NCBI RefSeq assembly: GCF_013004595.1
Contig: NZ_JABEMC010000002.1
Coordinates: 186,001 to 250,000 of the forward strand
Reading direction: 5' to 3'
Origin: Brevibacterium luteolum
GTDB taxonomy: Bacteria > Actinomycetota > Actinomycetes > Actinomycetales > Brevibacteriaceae
DNA: 64,000 nt
Program-made: the position numbers and the translations under genes
The notes under the pieces: generated by a model
Seen by the model: the letters and a program-made list of their open reading frames with translations, nothing else
Database searches by the model: none
Told to the model about the DNA's origin: nothing
Shown here: positions 43,962 through 52,362 of the stretch, in pieces
How positions within the stretch are numbered: the first letter of the stretch is position 1
Layout of the letters: every line of letters starts with the position of its first letter

Positions 43962-44028
43962 AGCCTCACGGGCAGCTGGGCTCAGCAGACACAGCACAGA
44001 ATCAATCAACCCCTGAAAGAGCACCGTC

Positions 44029-44595
44029 ATGAAACTCTCCAAGACACTGCTGGCCACCGCTCTCGCTGTCGGCATCCTCGGCGGCGGGATTATGGGATCA
44101 CCAGCGATGGCCGCCCCGAGCTTCGACCCGGCCGCGGCTCCGGTCGAACAGCGGCAGGAGGCATTCACCACCGTGGCCGACCTCGACCAGACGCAGATCG
44201 ACAACGCCCGCACCATCATCGGTGTCGGACGCGGTGGCGCACTGCCCGACCAGGGCATCGTCATCGCCCTCATGACCGCAATGCAGGAATCCTCGATGTA
44301 CAACCTCGACTACGGCGACCGTGATTCGCTCGGTCTGTTCCAGCAGCGCCCGTCGATGGGCTGGGGTGCACCCGAGCAGGTGACCGACCCGGTCTACGCC
44401 TCGAAGTCCTTCTACGGCATCAACCCCGAGGGCTCGAACCCCGGTCTCATCCAGATCAACGGCTGGGAGAGCATGGCCCCGACCCAGGCCGCGCAGGCAG
44501 TGCAGCGCTCGGCCTACCCTGATGCCTACGCCAAGTGGGAGCCGCTGGCCCGCGAACTGCTCGCCGCCCACGGCGACGCACCGGCGATCCCCTGA
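44029..44595 (+). CDS. Secreted lysozyme/transglycosylase-like protein
   Basis: A 188-residue protein with a signal peptide (1-~29, ending 'PAMAA') and a domain starting near residue 50. The conserved core 'ALMTAMQESSM' (Glu87 as candidate catalytic acid), 'YGDRDSLGLFQQRPS' and 'GWG' resembles lytic-transglycosylase-like domains seen in actinobacterial and phage wall proteins. It probably acts on peptidoglycan outside the cell; catalysis is unproven. GAAAGAG precedes the ATG. A membrane-anchored paralogue lies at 45502, with an NlpC/P60 gene between them. Confidence 0.75.
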   Translation: MKLSKTLLATALAVGILGGGIMGSPAMAAPSFDPAAAPVEQRQEAFTTVADLDQTQIDNARTIIGVGRGGALPDQGIVIALMTAMQESSMYNLDYGDRDSLGLFQQRPSMGWGAPEQVTDPVYASKSFYGINPEGSNPGLIQINGWESMAPTQAAQAVQRSAYPDAYAKWEPLARELLAAHGDAPAIP

Positions 44596-44668
44596 CCCTG
44601 CCGGTCGTCCGCTGACCCCACCGGTCATCCCCGCTGACCCCACTGGCCATCCCCGCTGACCCGATGAC
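44593..44668. repeat. ~22-bp tandem repeats at the stop codon of the lysozyme-like gene
   Basis: Units beginning TGACCCYRCYGGYC start at 44593 (the stop codon itself), 44613, 44635 and 44657. The middle two are 22 bases long and differ at two positions. The array fills part of the gap to the NlpC/P60 gene. Confidence 0.7.
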
Positions 44669-44778
44669 TTCCTGAGGGCAGCCCAGAACCCGCAGGAAGC
44701 CGACCCCACCCCTCCCCTCGCCCGGACGCATACCGGCACCGACCATCCCCACACACCCTGTGACGAACGGAGCAAACC

Positions 44779-45342
44779 ATGTCGATCACACCCCTGTCCT
44801 CCACCGCCCGCCGCATCGGCACCGCTGCCGCTGCCCTGACCCTCGCCGCAACCGGCATCGCTGTCGCCCCGGCGACCGCCGCCTCGGGACCGGACACCGC
44901 AGCCACCCAAGAGCAGACCGTCGAAAACGACCGGCGAGCCGAGATCATCAACCGCGCCCAGTTCTGGGTCGACCAGGGCGTGCCGTACAGCATGTCCGCC
45001 TACTACCCGGACATCGACGGCAAGAACTACCGCACCGACTGCTCAGGATTCGTCTCCATGGCCTGGGGACTTGACGACAGCCTCAGCACTGTGACGCTCG
45101 TCGACGTCGCCCATCCGATCGCCAAGGAGGACCTGCAGCCAGGTGACGTGCTCATGCGCGGCGGCCCGGGCACCGGCGGCGCTGCAGGCCATGTCGCCAT
45201 CTTCAACGGCTGGGCCAACGCTGAGCAGACCGCCTACCACGGTCTCGAACAGGCCGGCGACGCCGGAGCTGTGGCCCGGGAGATCGGCTACCCGTACAAC
45301 GGACTGGAGGGCTTCGAAGCCTACCGCCTCAACGGCCTCTGA
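44779..45342 (+). CDS. Secreted NlpC/P60 (C40) peptidoglycan endopeptidase-like protein
   Basis: A 187-residue protein with a signal peptide (1-~35, 'VAPATAA') and a C40-like domain: nucleophile Cys88 ('TDCSGFVSMAW') and His138 ('GHVAIFNGW'). The third polar residue is likely in 'AYHGLEQAG'. Such enzymes cut D-Glu-diamino acid bonds in stem peptides, though this divergent form could have another amide target. It sits between two paralogous lysozyme-like genes on the same strand. Confidence 0.82.
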   Translation: MSITPLSSTARRIGTAAAALTLAATGIAVAPATAASGPDTAATQEQTVENDRRAEIINRAQFWVDQGVPYSMSAYYPDIDGKNYRTDCSGFVSMAWGLDDSLSTVTLVDVAHPIAKEDLQPGDVLMRGGPGTGGAAGHVAIFNGWANAEQTAYHGLEQAGDAGAVAREIGYPYNGLEGFEAYRLNGL

Positions 45343-45501
45343 TTCCAGCGCCATCCCACCGGCACCGACATGGGAGCGGGTCTGCGCGCAGCTGGGCCCG
45401 CTCTCGTCGTGCCCCCTGCAGCCGGGGTCCGTGACTGTGACGAAGTTTGCACCGCACCCCCAGCCGACGCGGGTGTCGAAATCCGCCGGGCAGGGGCTAG
45501 C

Positions 45502-46089
45502 ATGTCTGCCATGGCCAGCTCCACCCGCCGACCGCAGCTCGTCGGCCCCGCCATCGGATTCAGCATCACCGCAGCGATCCTCGCCGCGGTGTTCGTCGTC
45601 GTCTGGGCAATCGGCGCGATGGGCGTGACCGGCCCGACGATCGTGCGCCAGTGGGAGCTCAGCCACGTGGACCGGCTCAACAGCAGCCAGCTCGAGCACG
45701 CCGAGACGATCATCAGCGTCGGCCGGGATGCCGACCTGCCTGATGACGCCATCGTCATTGCGCTCATGACCGCGTTGCAGGAGTCCTCACTGCGCAATCT
45801 CGACTACGGCGACCGCGACTCACTCGGCCTGTTCCAGCAGCGGCCCTCGCAGGGCTGGGGCACACCTGAGGAGGTGCGGGACCCGGTGTGGGCCGCGCAG
45901 TCCTTCTACGGCGTCAATCCCAAGGGACGCAACCCGGGGCTGGTGCACATCTCAGGCTGGGAGTCGATGACCCCGAACGAAGCCGCCCAAGCGGTCCAGC
46001 GCTCGGGCTTCCCGCACGCCTATGGCCGATGGCAGTCGCTGGCCGAGGAGATCCTCGAGTCCCACGACACCGTCACCGCGTCACCCTGA
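45502..46089 (+). CDS. Membrane-anchored lysozyme/transglycosylase-like protein
   Basis: A 195-residue paralogue of the protein at 44029. An N-terminal membrane helix (~17-40) replaces the cleavable signal, and the domain follows with 'ALMTALQESSL' (Glu94), 'YGDRDSLGLFQQRPS' and 'SGWESM'. The two domains agree at well over half of positions. Start ATG 45502 was chosen since CAGGGG lies upstream and the ATG gives a proper short cytoplasmic end; the longer frame from 45370 is unlikely. Probably the tethered version of the same wall enzyme. Confidence 0.73.
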   Translation: MSAMASSTRRPQLVGPAIGFSITAAILAAVFVVVWAIGAMGVTGPTIVRQWELSHVDRLNSSQLEHAETIISVGRDADLPDDAIVIALMTALQESSLRNLDYGDRDSLGLFQQRPSQGWGTPEEVRDPVWAAQSFYGVNPKGRNPGLVHISGWESMTPNEAAQAVQRSGFPHAYGRWQSLAEEILESHDTVTASP

Positions 46090-46130
46090 GCACTGCGCGG
46101 CTGGCTCTGCAGACCCCACCCCAGTCACTT

Positions 46131-46187
46131 ATGCGCGGAGTTGCATACAGCCTGCAGTATGCATTTATGCGCATGGGTTGATATGCT
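46131..46187 (+). promoter_or_regulatory. Nested palindromic operator and -10 element before the His-rich gene
   Basis: Outer arms ATGCGC (46131-46136) and GCGCAT (46169-46174) and inner arms TGCATA (46142-46147) and TATGCA (46158-46163) share exactly the same centre. TATGCT (46182-46187) is a likely -10 hexamer. The layout suits a dimeric repressor such as the SmtB-type regulator encoded downstream. Confidence 0.6.
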
Positions 46188-46229
46188 GGCAGCGTCGCAC
46201 TTTCCGCAACGTCTCCCCTGGAGGATTCA

Positions 46230-46385
46230 ATGGCAGACCACAAGATCGCTGAGCACACCGTAGAAGACCACCAGCACGGCGGCCCGGACTGCAACCACGA
46301 GAGGGTGCAGCACGGCGACCACTACGACTACATCCACGACGGACACAAGCACGCCGAACACGGCGACCACTATGACGAGCACTGA
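46230..46385 (+). CDS. Small His-rich protein, probable metal-binding
   Basis: A 51-residue protein starting 'MADHKIAEHTVEDHQHGG' with 13 His, one Cys ('PDCNHE') and many Asp/Glu, and the near-duplicate units 'HGDHYDYIHDGHKH' and 'EHGDHYDEH'. GGAGG lies 6 bases before the ATG. No signal peptide is seen, so it is probably a cytoplasmic zinc or nickel buffer. Short proteins of this pattern are widespread in actinobacteria and often misnamed as zinc transporter parts. It lies behind a palindromic operator and ahead of a zinc-type ArsR regulator. Confidence 0.75.
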   Translation: MADHKIAEHTVEDHQHGGPDCNHERVQHGDHYDYIHDGHKHAEHGDHYDEH

Positions 46386-46423
46386 TCCCCGGCAGCCCAG
46401 CTGACAGGGCCTCGATCAGACGT

Positions 46424-46455
46424 GCGGGTTCTGCTGCGTGAGCGGCAGAACCCGC
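46424..46455 (+). terminator. Hairpin terminator after the His-rich gene
   Basis: GCGGGTTCTGC (46424-46434) and GCAGAACCCGC (46445-46455) are perfect 11-base arms with a 10-base loop, 38 bases after the stop codon. It separates the His-rich gene from the arsR-type gene, so the latter needs its own promoter. Confidence 0.7.
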
Positions 46456-46462
46456 GGTCGAT

Positions 46463-46498
46463 TCACAGCACGGTCGAGCGGATCACAGCACGGTCGAG
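46463..46498. repeat. 16-bp direct repeat
   Basis: TCACAGCACGGTCGAG occurs at 46463-46478 and again at 46483-46498, a 20-base period, in the gap before the arsR-type gene. Confidence 0.7.
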
Positions 46499-46680
46499 TC
46501 GACCGCGACGATCCACACATGCTGAGCGTGACACATCCAGGTACGGGAGCTCCCGCTCAATGCTTTCAAGCCTCTCACAGGGAATCCAGCATCTTCTGAT
46601 AATTTGCCTATCTCCCAGTAAAACAACCGCGATGCGACCATCGTCGCCTGCGGCCCGTCGTCCAATGGTACAGTCCTCCC

Positions 46681-47067
46681 ATGCTCAACGAAGCCGACGC
46701 ATATTCCCTCCGACGCACACACGACGACCACCCCCACGTCTCCGAAACACCGTTGACCGACGTCCCCACCAATGTGCGCGATGATCTGACGATCAGCCGC
46801 ACGGCAGAACTGTTCAAGGCCCTGGCAACCCCGTCTCGGCTGCGCATCCTGCTCGTGCTCTCGCACGGTCCGACGACCGTCTCGAGCGTGGTAGAGCAGA
46901 CGGCGCTGTCCCAGCCGCTCGTGTCCCAGCACCTCAAGCTGCTGCGTGGACTGCACCTCGTCAGTGTCAACCGCGTCGGTCGCGAGGCGATCTACTCGCT
47001 CAAAGACGACCACGTCGCACACATCATCGTCGACGCCATGACCCACGCAACCGAACAGCACTTCTGA
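46681..47067 (+). CDS. ArsR/SmtB-family zinc-sensing repressor
   Basis: A 128-residue winged-helix protein with recognition helix 'SQPLVSQHLKLL' (77-88). The last helix contains Asp109, His111, His122 and Glu125 in exact D-x-H-x10-H-x2-E spacing, the alpha-5 zinc site of SmtB and CzrA. The extra N-terminal ~35 residues include His14, His17 and His19, which may form a second site. It is expected to leave DNA when zinc is high, releasing genes such as the His-rich one upstream. An SmtB-type site is strong; the target is inferred. Confidence 0.88.
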   Translation: MLNEADAYSLRRTHDDHPHVSETPLTDVPTNVRDDLTISRTAELFKALATPSRLRILLVLSHGPTTVSSVVEQTALSQPLVSQHLKLLRGLHLVSVNRVGREAIYSLKDDHVAHIIVDAMTHATEQHF

Positions 47068-47128
47068 TCGCCGGTGCGCTGCTGAACACCTCCCGCCCCC
47101 TCATCATCACCTTCGATACGACGCTTAG

Positions 47129-47156
47129 GCCCCGCTGCGGCCAGCCTCAGCGGGGC
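47129..47156 (+). terminator. Rho-independent terminator after the SmtB-type gene
   Basis: GCCCCGCTG (47129-47137) and CAGCGGGGC (47148-47156) with a 10-base loop, followed by TTATT. Confidence 0.75.
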
Positions 47157-47291
47157 TTATTGCTGCTCAGGCGACCTCGGACATGTCGGGGGACCAGAGT
47201 AGGACATAGCACAATACGGCATCTGTCCCTGCACCGTGGCAGACCGGCCTGTCGAGGAGTTCTGCGCGGGAAGGCGCAGCTAGCGCGCCGG

Positions 47292-48197
47292 TCACCGGCC
47301 GCGGGTGCGCAGCAGGCGCATGCCCCCGGAGACGAGCCACACCACTGCGATGACGACCGCAATGCCGGCCCACTGGCCGATCGCCAGCTGCTCTCCGGCG
47401 AGCAGCGTGCCGAGCAGGACCGCAGTGATCGGCTGAGCGAGCATGAGCGAGGCGGTCTCAGTGACCGGCAGGCGGGTGGAGAACACCGCCAGCAGGCCCC
47501 ATGCGCCGGCCTGACCGAGAACTGCCAGGCCGACCATCGCCGCCCAGCCGCCGACCCCCAGATCGAAGTCGAAGCCGCCGAGGATGAGCCCGCCGATGAA
47601 GGTGACGGCGCCGGCCGAGGTGGTGGCGACGAGCACCGGGGTGACGATGAGGCCCGGGTCGAGCACTCGGCAGCGGTAGGTGCCGTAGATGTAGACGCCG
47701 TAGAGCACACCAGAGAGCACCCCGAGAATCGCCCCGCGCAGGGGAGCGGTTGCACCGGGGTCGACGCCGAATGCGCCGCCGGTCAGCAGCATGCCCACGA
47801 GCATGACCGGCATGCACCACAGGAACAGCCGGCCGGGATGCTGACGGTGCAGCAGCCACACGAGAGCGGGGAAGACGACGACCTGAACGCTGATGAGCAC
47901 CGTGGAGACACCGACGCCGGCGTCGTAGACGCTTTGGGCCCACATGATGTAGTCCAGACCGAGGAACGCTCCGGCAGCTGCGGCGACCCCCACAGTCCGG
48001 CGACCGGGCAGACCACGGCGGGACACCTCGGCGACGGCGAAGGGGGCGAGCGCGATGATCGCCAGCGCGCAGCGCAGGAACGCCGCCGTCGAGGGGGTGG
48101 CCTGGGCGAGAATGAGCAGCAGCGCCGCCGAGCCGAGGCCGACTGCGGCGGTCAGCACTCCGAGGCGGGCGAGTGCTGGCGAGTCGGTCAGGCTCAC
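47292..48197 (-). CDS. EamA/DMT-family transporter
   Basis: A 301-residue protein with ten hydrophobic helices in two EamA repeats (~5-140 and ~150-290), ending 'GGMRLLRTRGR'. Members export amino acids, metabolites or drugs. 'LGLDYIMWAQSV' in the first repeat and 'AQPITAVLLG' in the second are typical. GTG start at 48197. It is 24 bases downstream of the aminotransferase gene, suggesting export linked to that enzyme's product, but the substrate is unknown. Confidence 0.85.
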   Translation of the reverse strand: MSLTDSPALARLGVLTAAVGLGSAALLLILAQATPSTAAFLRCALAIIALAPFAVAEVSRRGLPGRRTVGVAAAAGAFLGLDYIMWAQSVYDAGVGVSTVLISVQVVVFPALVWLLHRQHPGRLFLWCMPVMLVGMLLTGGAFGVDPGATAPLRGAILGVLSGVLYGVYIYGTYRCRVLDPGLIVTPVLVATTSAGAVTFIGGLILGGFDFDLGVGGWAAMVGLAVLGQAGAWGLLAVFSTRLPVTETASLMLAQPITAVLLGTLLAGEQLAIGQWAGIAVVIAVVWLVSGGMRLLRTRGR

Positions 48198-48221
48198 CGG
48201 CGCCTCGGTGCTGCGGGGACG

Positions 48222-49451
48222 TCAGGCTGCATGGCGCAGCCGTTCGGTGAAGGCCCTGATGCGGGTCAGGGCTGCGAAGATCTGGTCGGGGCCGGCGGCC
48301 AGCGACAGGCGCACGCACTCGTCGCCGTGGACGTTGTCGAAGTCGAGGCCGGGTGAGAGTGCGACTCGCTCCTCCTCCAGAAGTGCCGCGCACCATTCGG
48401 TGGCTGTGGAGTAGGGGCCGAGGACATCGGTGATATCGGCGTACATGTAGAAGGCGCCGTCGCAGGGTGCGAGGTCCTTCCAGCCGAGTTCGTCGACGGC
48501 GTCGAGGACGTACTGGCGGGCGGCGGCGAAGCCGGCCACGGCAGCCTCGCCCTCGGCATAGGCGGCTTCGGAGAAGGCGGCGACGCCGGCGTGCTGGGCC
48601 GGCACGGGGGCGCACAGGGTGATGTTGCCGGCTAAGCCGGCGGCGGCCTGGTGGATCTCCGGGGGCATGATCGCCCAGCCGAGACGCCAGCCGGTCATGC
48701 CCCAGTACTTCGAGAACGAGGAGATGACGATGGCGTCGGGGTCGTAGGCGATGGCGGTCTCACCGTTGGGGTTGCCGGATTCGGTGGCCTGGGTGCCGAG
48801 GAAGGTGATGCCGTGGTAGATCTCATCGGAGATCAGCTGCACACCGTTGTCACGGCACCACTGGCTCAAGGCGATGAGGCTGTCGCGGTCGAGCATCGTG
48901 CCGGTCGGGTTGGCCGGTGAGGCAACCATGAGGCCGCGCAGCGGAGCCTCGGCGTGGGCGGCTTCGAGCAGTTCGACGGTGGGCTGGAAGCGCTCCTCGA
49001 CGCCGCAGTCGAGTTCGACGACCTCGCAGCCGAGGGCGGTGAGGATGTTCTTGTAGGCGGCATAACCGGGCCGGGCGAGCGCGACGCGGTCGCCGACGTC
49101 GAAGGCGGCGAGGAAGGCGAGCAGGAACCCGCCGGAGGAGCCGGTGGTGACGAAGAACCGGTCGGCCGGCACATCGAGGTCGTACCAGCGGCGGTAGTGA
49201 CCCGACAGCGCCTCGCGCAACTCGCGGATGCCGGTGACCGGCACATAGCCCAGGTCGGTGCCGTCGCGCATGATCTCCTCCGCCCGAGCGCGCACAGCGG
49301 CCGGCGCGCCCTGGCCGGGTTCGCCGACGCACAGGGAGATGACGTCCTCGCCAGCGGCCTTGAGTTCAGCCACACGGGAGACGATGTCCATGACGGCGAA
49401 CGGGCGGACGGCCTGGGCTCGCTCAGAGATGTGGATGCTGCGCTGTGTCAT
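48222..49451 (-). CDS. Pyridoxal-phosphate aminotransferase, class I/II
   Basis: A 409-residue fold-type I enzyme with 'SPANPTGTML' (Asn binding PLP), 'SDEIYHGI' (Asp/Tyr) and the Schiff-base Lys in 'SSFSKYWGMTGWRLGW'. Arg in 'ECVRLSLA' binds the substrate carboxylate. The general set is like aspartate/aromatic-type aminotransferases; substrate not predictable. ATG at 49451. A DMT transporter gene follows closely. Confidence 0.87.
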   Translation of the reverse strand: MTQRSIHISERAQAVRPFAVMDIVSRVAELKAAGEDVISLCVGEPGQGAPAAVRARAEEIMRDGTDLGYVPVTGIRELREALSGHYRRWYDLDVPADRFFVTTGSSGGFLLAFLAAFDVGDRVALARPGYAAYKNILTALGCEVVELDCGVEERFQPTVELLEAAHAEAPLRGLMVASPANPTGTMLDRDSLIALSQWCRDNGVQLISDEIYHGITFLGTQATESGNPNGETAIAYDPDAIVISSFSKYWGMTGWRLGWAIMPPEIHQAAAGLAGNITLCAPVPAQHAGVAAFSEAAYAEGEAAVAGFAAARQYVLDAVDELGWKDLAPCDGAFYMYADITDVLGPYSTATEWCAALLEEERVALSPGLDFDNVHGDECVRLSLAAGPDQIFAALTRIRAFTERLRHAA

Positions 49452-49524
49452 ACCGCCAGCTTCTCATACCATGCCCGGCCGATCCCGGCCCGACAGGCGC
49501 GAGAGACCAACGGGTCACAGCCGC

Positions 49525-51018
49525 CTACTGGTCGCCGACCGGCCAGGTGTGCACCGGGGCACCGGTGGACTGGTGGCGGATGTAGAGCTCGAGCAGCCGT
49601 TTGAGGGCGTCGCGGCGCTCGGTCGTGTCCGGTTCGGTCAGCCGCGGTTTGAGCGCCATGAGGGTGCGCAGCTGCCAGGTCGCGCCGTTCTGCCGGGTGC
49701 GGGCGCGGGCTTCGATGATGTCCATGTACTCGTCGATGATCGCGGCATCGACGTCAAGCATCTGCAGGCCCTTGCGCGCCTGCGGCACAAGCGTGGTGCG
49801 GATGAGGTCGGCGACGTCGACGCGGCCGAGCTTGGGCCACAGGATCCGCGAGTACAGCCCGGAGCGGGCAGCGGCGAAGAAGTTCTTCTCCGCATCGGGA
49901 AACGACAGCCGTGACCACACCGGCCGGTTCTCCTCACCCATGTACTTCACCACGCCGTAGTAGAAGGCGGCATCAGCCACGAGGTCGGTGACCGTGGGCC
50001 CGGCCGGCAGCAGCCGGTTCTCCAGCCGCACATGGGCGAGATCGCCGTCGGCAGCGTAGATGGGCCGGTTCCAGCGCCACACCGTGCCGTTGTGCAGGTT
50101 GAGGTAGTGCAGGGCCGGAGAGCTGCCGAGCATCACCGGGGTGCCGGACTCCTCGCGGCTTTCGGGCAGCATCGGCGGGAAGTAGCGCACATTCTCCTCG
50201 AAGAGGTCGAAGACGCTGGTGATCCACCGTTCACCGAACCACACCCGCGGGCGCACTCCCTGGGTGACGAGCTCGGGGGTGCGAGTGTCGATCGATTGGG
50301 TGAAGACCGGGATGCGGTTCTCATGCCACAGCTTGTACCCGGCGAACAGCGGGGCGTTGGCGCTCAGCGCCACCTGGGCTGCGGCCATCGCCTGCGAGGC
50401 GTTCCAGGCGGTGGCGAACCGGTTGGGCGGGACCTGCAGGTGCAGCTGCATCGAGGTGCAGCTTGATTCGGGGGCGACATCGGTGAAGTCGTGCCGGTAG
50501 TACTCGCGGTCGTGGACCTCGATGCGCACAAGCTCACCGCGCATGTCGATGACGGCATTGCTCAGCGCCCGGTACCGGTTCTCATCGGTGACCCAGCTGG
50601 GGTCTTCGAGGAACTCAGTCGTCAGCGTCGGCAGCGTACCGATCATCGCGACCTTCGCGCCGTGCTCGGCTGCTGCGGCATGGGCCATGTCGAGGCGGGA
50701 CTGCACCCCGTCGTGCAGCTGTGTGAGGCCATCGCCCTGGACGGTGAGGACGGGATGGTTGAGCTCGATGTTGTAGGCGCCGATCTCAGATTGGAAGTCC
50801 GGATGGTCGATCGACTCGAGCACCTTGCGGTTGATCTTCGCCGGCTGCATGTCCGCATCGACGAGGTTGAGCTCGAGTTCGAGGCCGATCGTACCCTGGC
50901 TGGAGAACTCCGCCTCCTGCAGATACGAATCGAAGGTCTCCAGATCCGCATTCAGCTGCTCGCGGTACGTCGTCCGCTGCTCCGGCGAGTAGCGCTGCCG
51001 CGAAACGTCATCTCCCAT
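49525..51018 (-). CDS. Glutamate-cysteine ligase family protein (GCS2/YbdK-like)
   Basis: A 497-residue ATP-grasp-like ligase of the carboxylate-amine GCS2 class. 'TIGLELELNLVD' (ATP/metal Glu residues), 'GAYNIELNHPV', 'SSCTSMQLHLQV' and 'VRLENRLLPAGPT' are the typical blocks. It may form gamma-glutamyl amides. EgtA of ergothioneine synthesis and YbdK are relatives; no egt genes are nearby, so the product is unknown. It diverges from the M20 peptidase gene. Confidence 0.8.
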   Translation of the reverse strand: MGDDVSRQRYSPEQRTTYREQLNADLETFDSYLQEAEFSSQGTIGLELELNLVDADMQPAKINRKVLESIDHPDFQSEIGAYNIELNHPVLTVQGDGLTQLHDGVQSRLDMAHAAAAEHGAKVAMIGTLPTLTTEFLEDPSWVTDENRYRALSNAVIDMRGELVRIEVHDREYYRHDFTDVAPESSCTSMQLHLQVPPNRFATAWNASQAMAAAQVALSANAPLFAGYKLWHENRIPVFTQSIDTRTPELVTQGVRPRVWFGERWITSVFDLFEENVRYFPPMLPESREESGTPVMLGSSPALHYLNLHNGTVWRWNRPIYAADGDLAHVRLENRLLPAGPTVTDLVADAAFYYGVVKYMGEENRPVWSRLSFPDAEKNFFAAARSGLYSRILWPKLGRVDVADLIRTTLVPQARKGLQMLDVDAAIIDEYMDIIEARARTRQNGATWQLRTLMALKPRLTEPDTTERRDALKRLLELYIRHQSTGAPVHTWPVGDQ

Positions 51019-51110
51019 GGCTCAATGATACGTGCCGGAACCGCGCCTGGGCAGGCCTGCGGCATACAATGGTCCCGACTGGTACGCCGCTGTGTGGAAT
51101 TGAGGACTTC

Positions 51111-52271
51111 ATGACTGACCGCTCCGTCGACCTTACTGCTCTGCCCGATGCCGCCCAAACACGGCTGCCGCAGATGCTGACCGATCTGGAGCGGGTCATC
51201 ACCCTGGAGACTCCCTCGCAGGACCACGCCGCGGTCGCCGCCGGCGCCCGTGACCTCGCCGCGCTCATCGAGGAGCGGGTGGGCACCGCGCCCGAGGTGC
51301 TGGAGATCGATGGGGTGACGCACCTGCGCCTGCGGTTCGGTTCCGGACCGGTGAAGGTGGTGCTGCTGAATCACCAGGACACCGTGTGGCCGCACGGCAC
51401 GCTGGAGCGGCTGCCGTTCTCCGTCGCTGACGGGATCCTGCGCGGGCCGGGCAGCTTCGACATGCTCACCGGCACGATCATGAGCATCCACGCCACCGCG
51501 ATGCTGCTCGAACAGGCCGGAGACAGCTCAGCACTCGATGGACTCACGATCCTCATCACCGGTGACGAGGAGCTCGGCTCGACGACATCCTCCCAGCTCA
51601 TCCGCGACGAGGCCGCCGGCGCGCGGGCCGTCTACGTCATGGAGGCCTCGGCCGCAGGCTCCCTCAAGCTCGCCCGCAAGGGCACCTCGGACTACGAGGT
51701 CACCGTCCACGGCAAGGCCGCCCACGCCGGATTGGAACCGGAGAAGGGCGTCAACGCCGGTCTCGAACTCGCCCGCCTCATGCCGCTCATCGCCGAGATG
51801 GCCGATGACGAGAAGGGCACGACCGTCGTGCCGACGACGATCACCGCCGGCACCACTCCGAACACCGTGCCAGCCAAGGCAACGGTCCACGTCGATGTGC
51901 GCGCCCGGCTGACCTCGGAGCAGGAGCGCATCGATTCGGAGATGCGGGCCTTGAAGGCTGAGATGCCCGGCGCCGAGGTGGAGGTCACCGGTGGGATCAA
52001 CCGGCCGCCCTTCGAACGCGACGCCGCAGCCCACCTCTTCGACCGGGCCGTGGCGCTGGCCGGTGAGATCGGCATCGCCGAGCCGACCGGCACCGCTGTC
52101 GGCGGGGCCTCGGACGGCAACTTCACCGCCGGAGACGGCATCCCCACCCTCGACGGCCTCGGGGCCGTCGGCGATGGCGCGCATGCCGAGCACGAGCATG
52201 CGATCATCTCCGAGATCCCGCCGCGCACGGCACTGCTGGCAGCCCTCATCGCCGACCAGCTCGCCGACTGA
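51111..52271 (+). CDS. M20-family metallopeptidase (carboxypeptidase G2/acylase type)
   Basis: A 386-residue di-zinc hydrolase with 'LLNHQDTVWP' (His, Asp), 'GPGSFDMLTG' (bridging Asp), 'GDEELGS' (catalytic and ligand Glu) and 'ASDGNFTA'. The lid domain spans ~185-300. Carboxypeptidase G2-like members remove C-terminal Glu or acyl groups. A TACAAT -10 hexamer at 51064 fits a start at ATG 51111, which is preceded by TTGAGGA. The next gene is an N-acylamino acid racemase type enolase, so N-acyl or N-succinyl amino acids are plausible substrates. Confidence 0.85.
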   Translation: MTDRSVDLTALPDAAQTRLPQMLTDLERVITLETPSQDHAAVAAGARDLAALIEERVGTAPEVLEIDGVTHLRLRFGSGPVKVVLLNHQDTVWPHGTLERLPFSVADGILRGPGSFDMLTGTIMSIHATAMLLEQAGDSSALDGLTILITGDEELGSTTSSQLIRDEAAGARAVYVMEASAAGSLKLARKGTSDYEVTVHGKAAHAGLEPEKGVNAGLELARLMPLIAEMADDEKGTTVVPTTITAGTTPNTVPAKATVHVDVRARLTSEQERIDSEMRALKAEMPGAEVEVTGGINRPPFERDAAAHLFDRAVALAGEIGIAEPTGTAVGGASDGNFTAGDGIPTLDGLGAVGDGAHAEHEHAIISEIPPRTALLAALIADQLAD

Positions 52272-52362
52272 ACCACCACCTCGGGACCGGCCTGCGACCG
52301 GCATCACACTCCATTGCTATGGTGGCGGTACCATCTGCCGCCGCGCCGCACGGGAGCCTGCT

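Larger units (their letters stand above)
43514..44028. other. Gene-free region with hairpins before the cell-wall genes
   Basis: The 515 bases hold two hairpins near the synthetase gene and one in the likely leader of the next gene, but no supportable gene. The stretch 43890-43920 (ACAAAACGGTTGCGATTGTT) is AT-richer and may contain the promoter for the lysozyme-like gene. Confidence 0.5.

Noticed and set aside
43890-44028. Possible c-di-AMP (ydaO-type) riboswitch before the lysozyme-like gene
   Set aside because: Such elements often precede wall hydrolases, but none of the conserved sequence blocks I know was found, only a simple hairpin.
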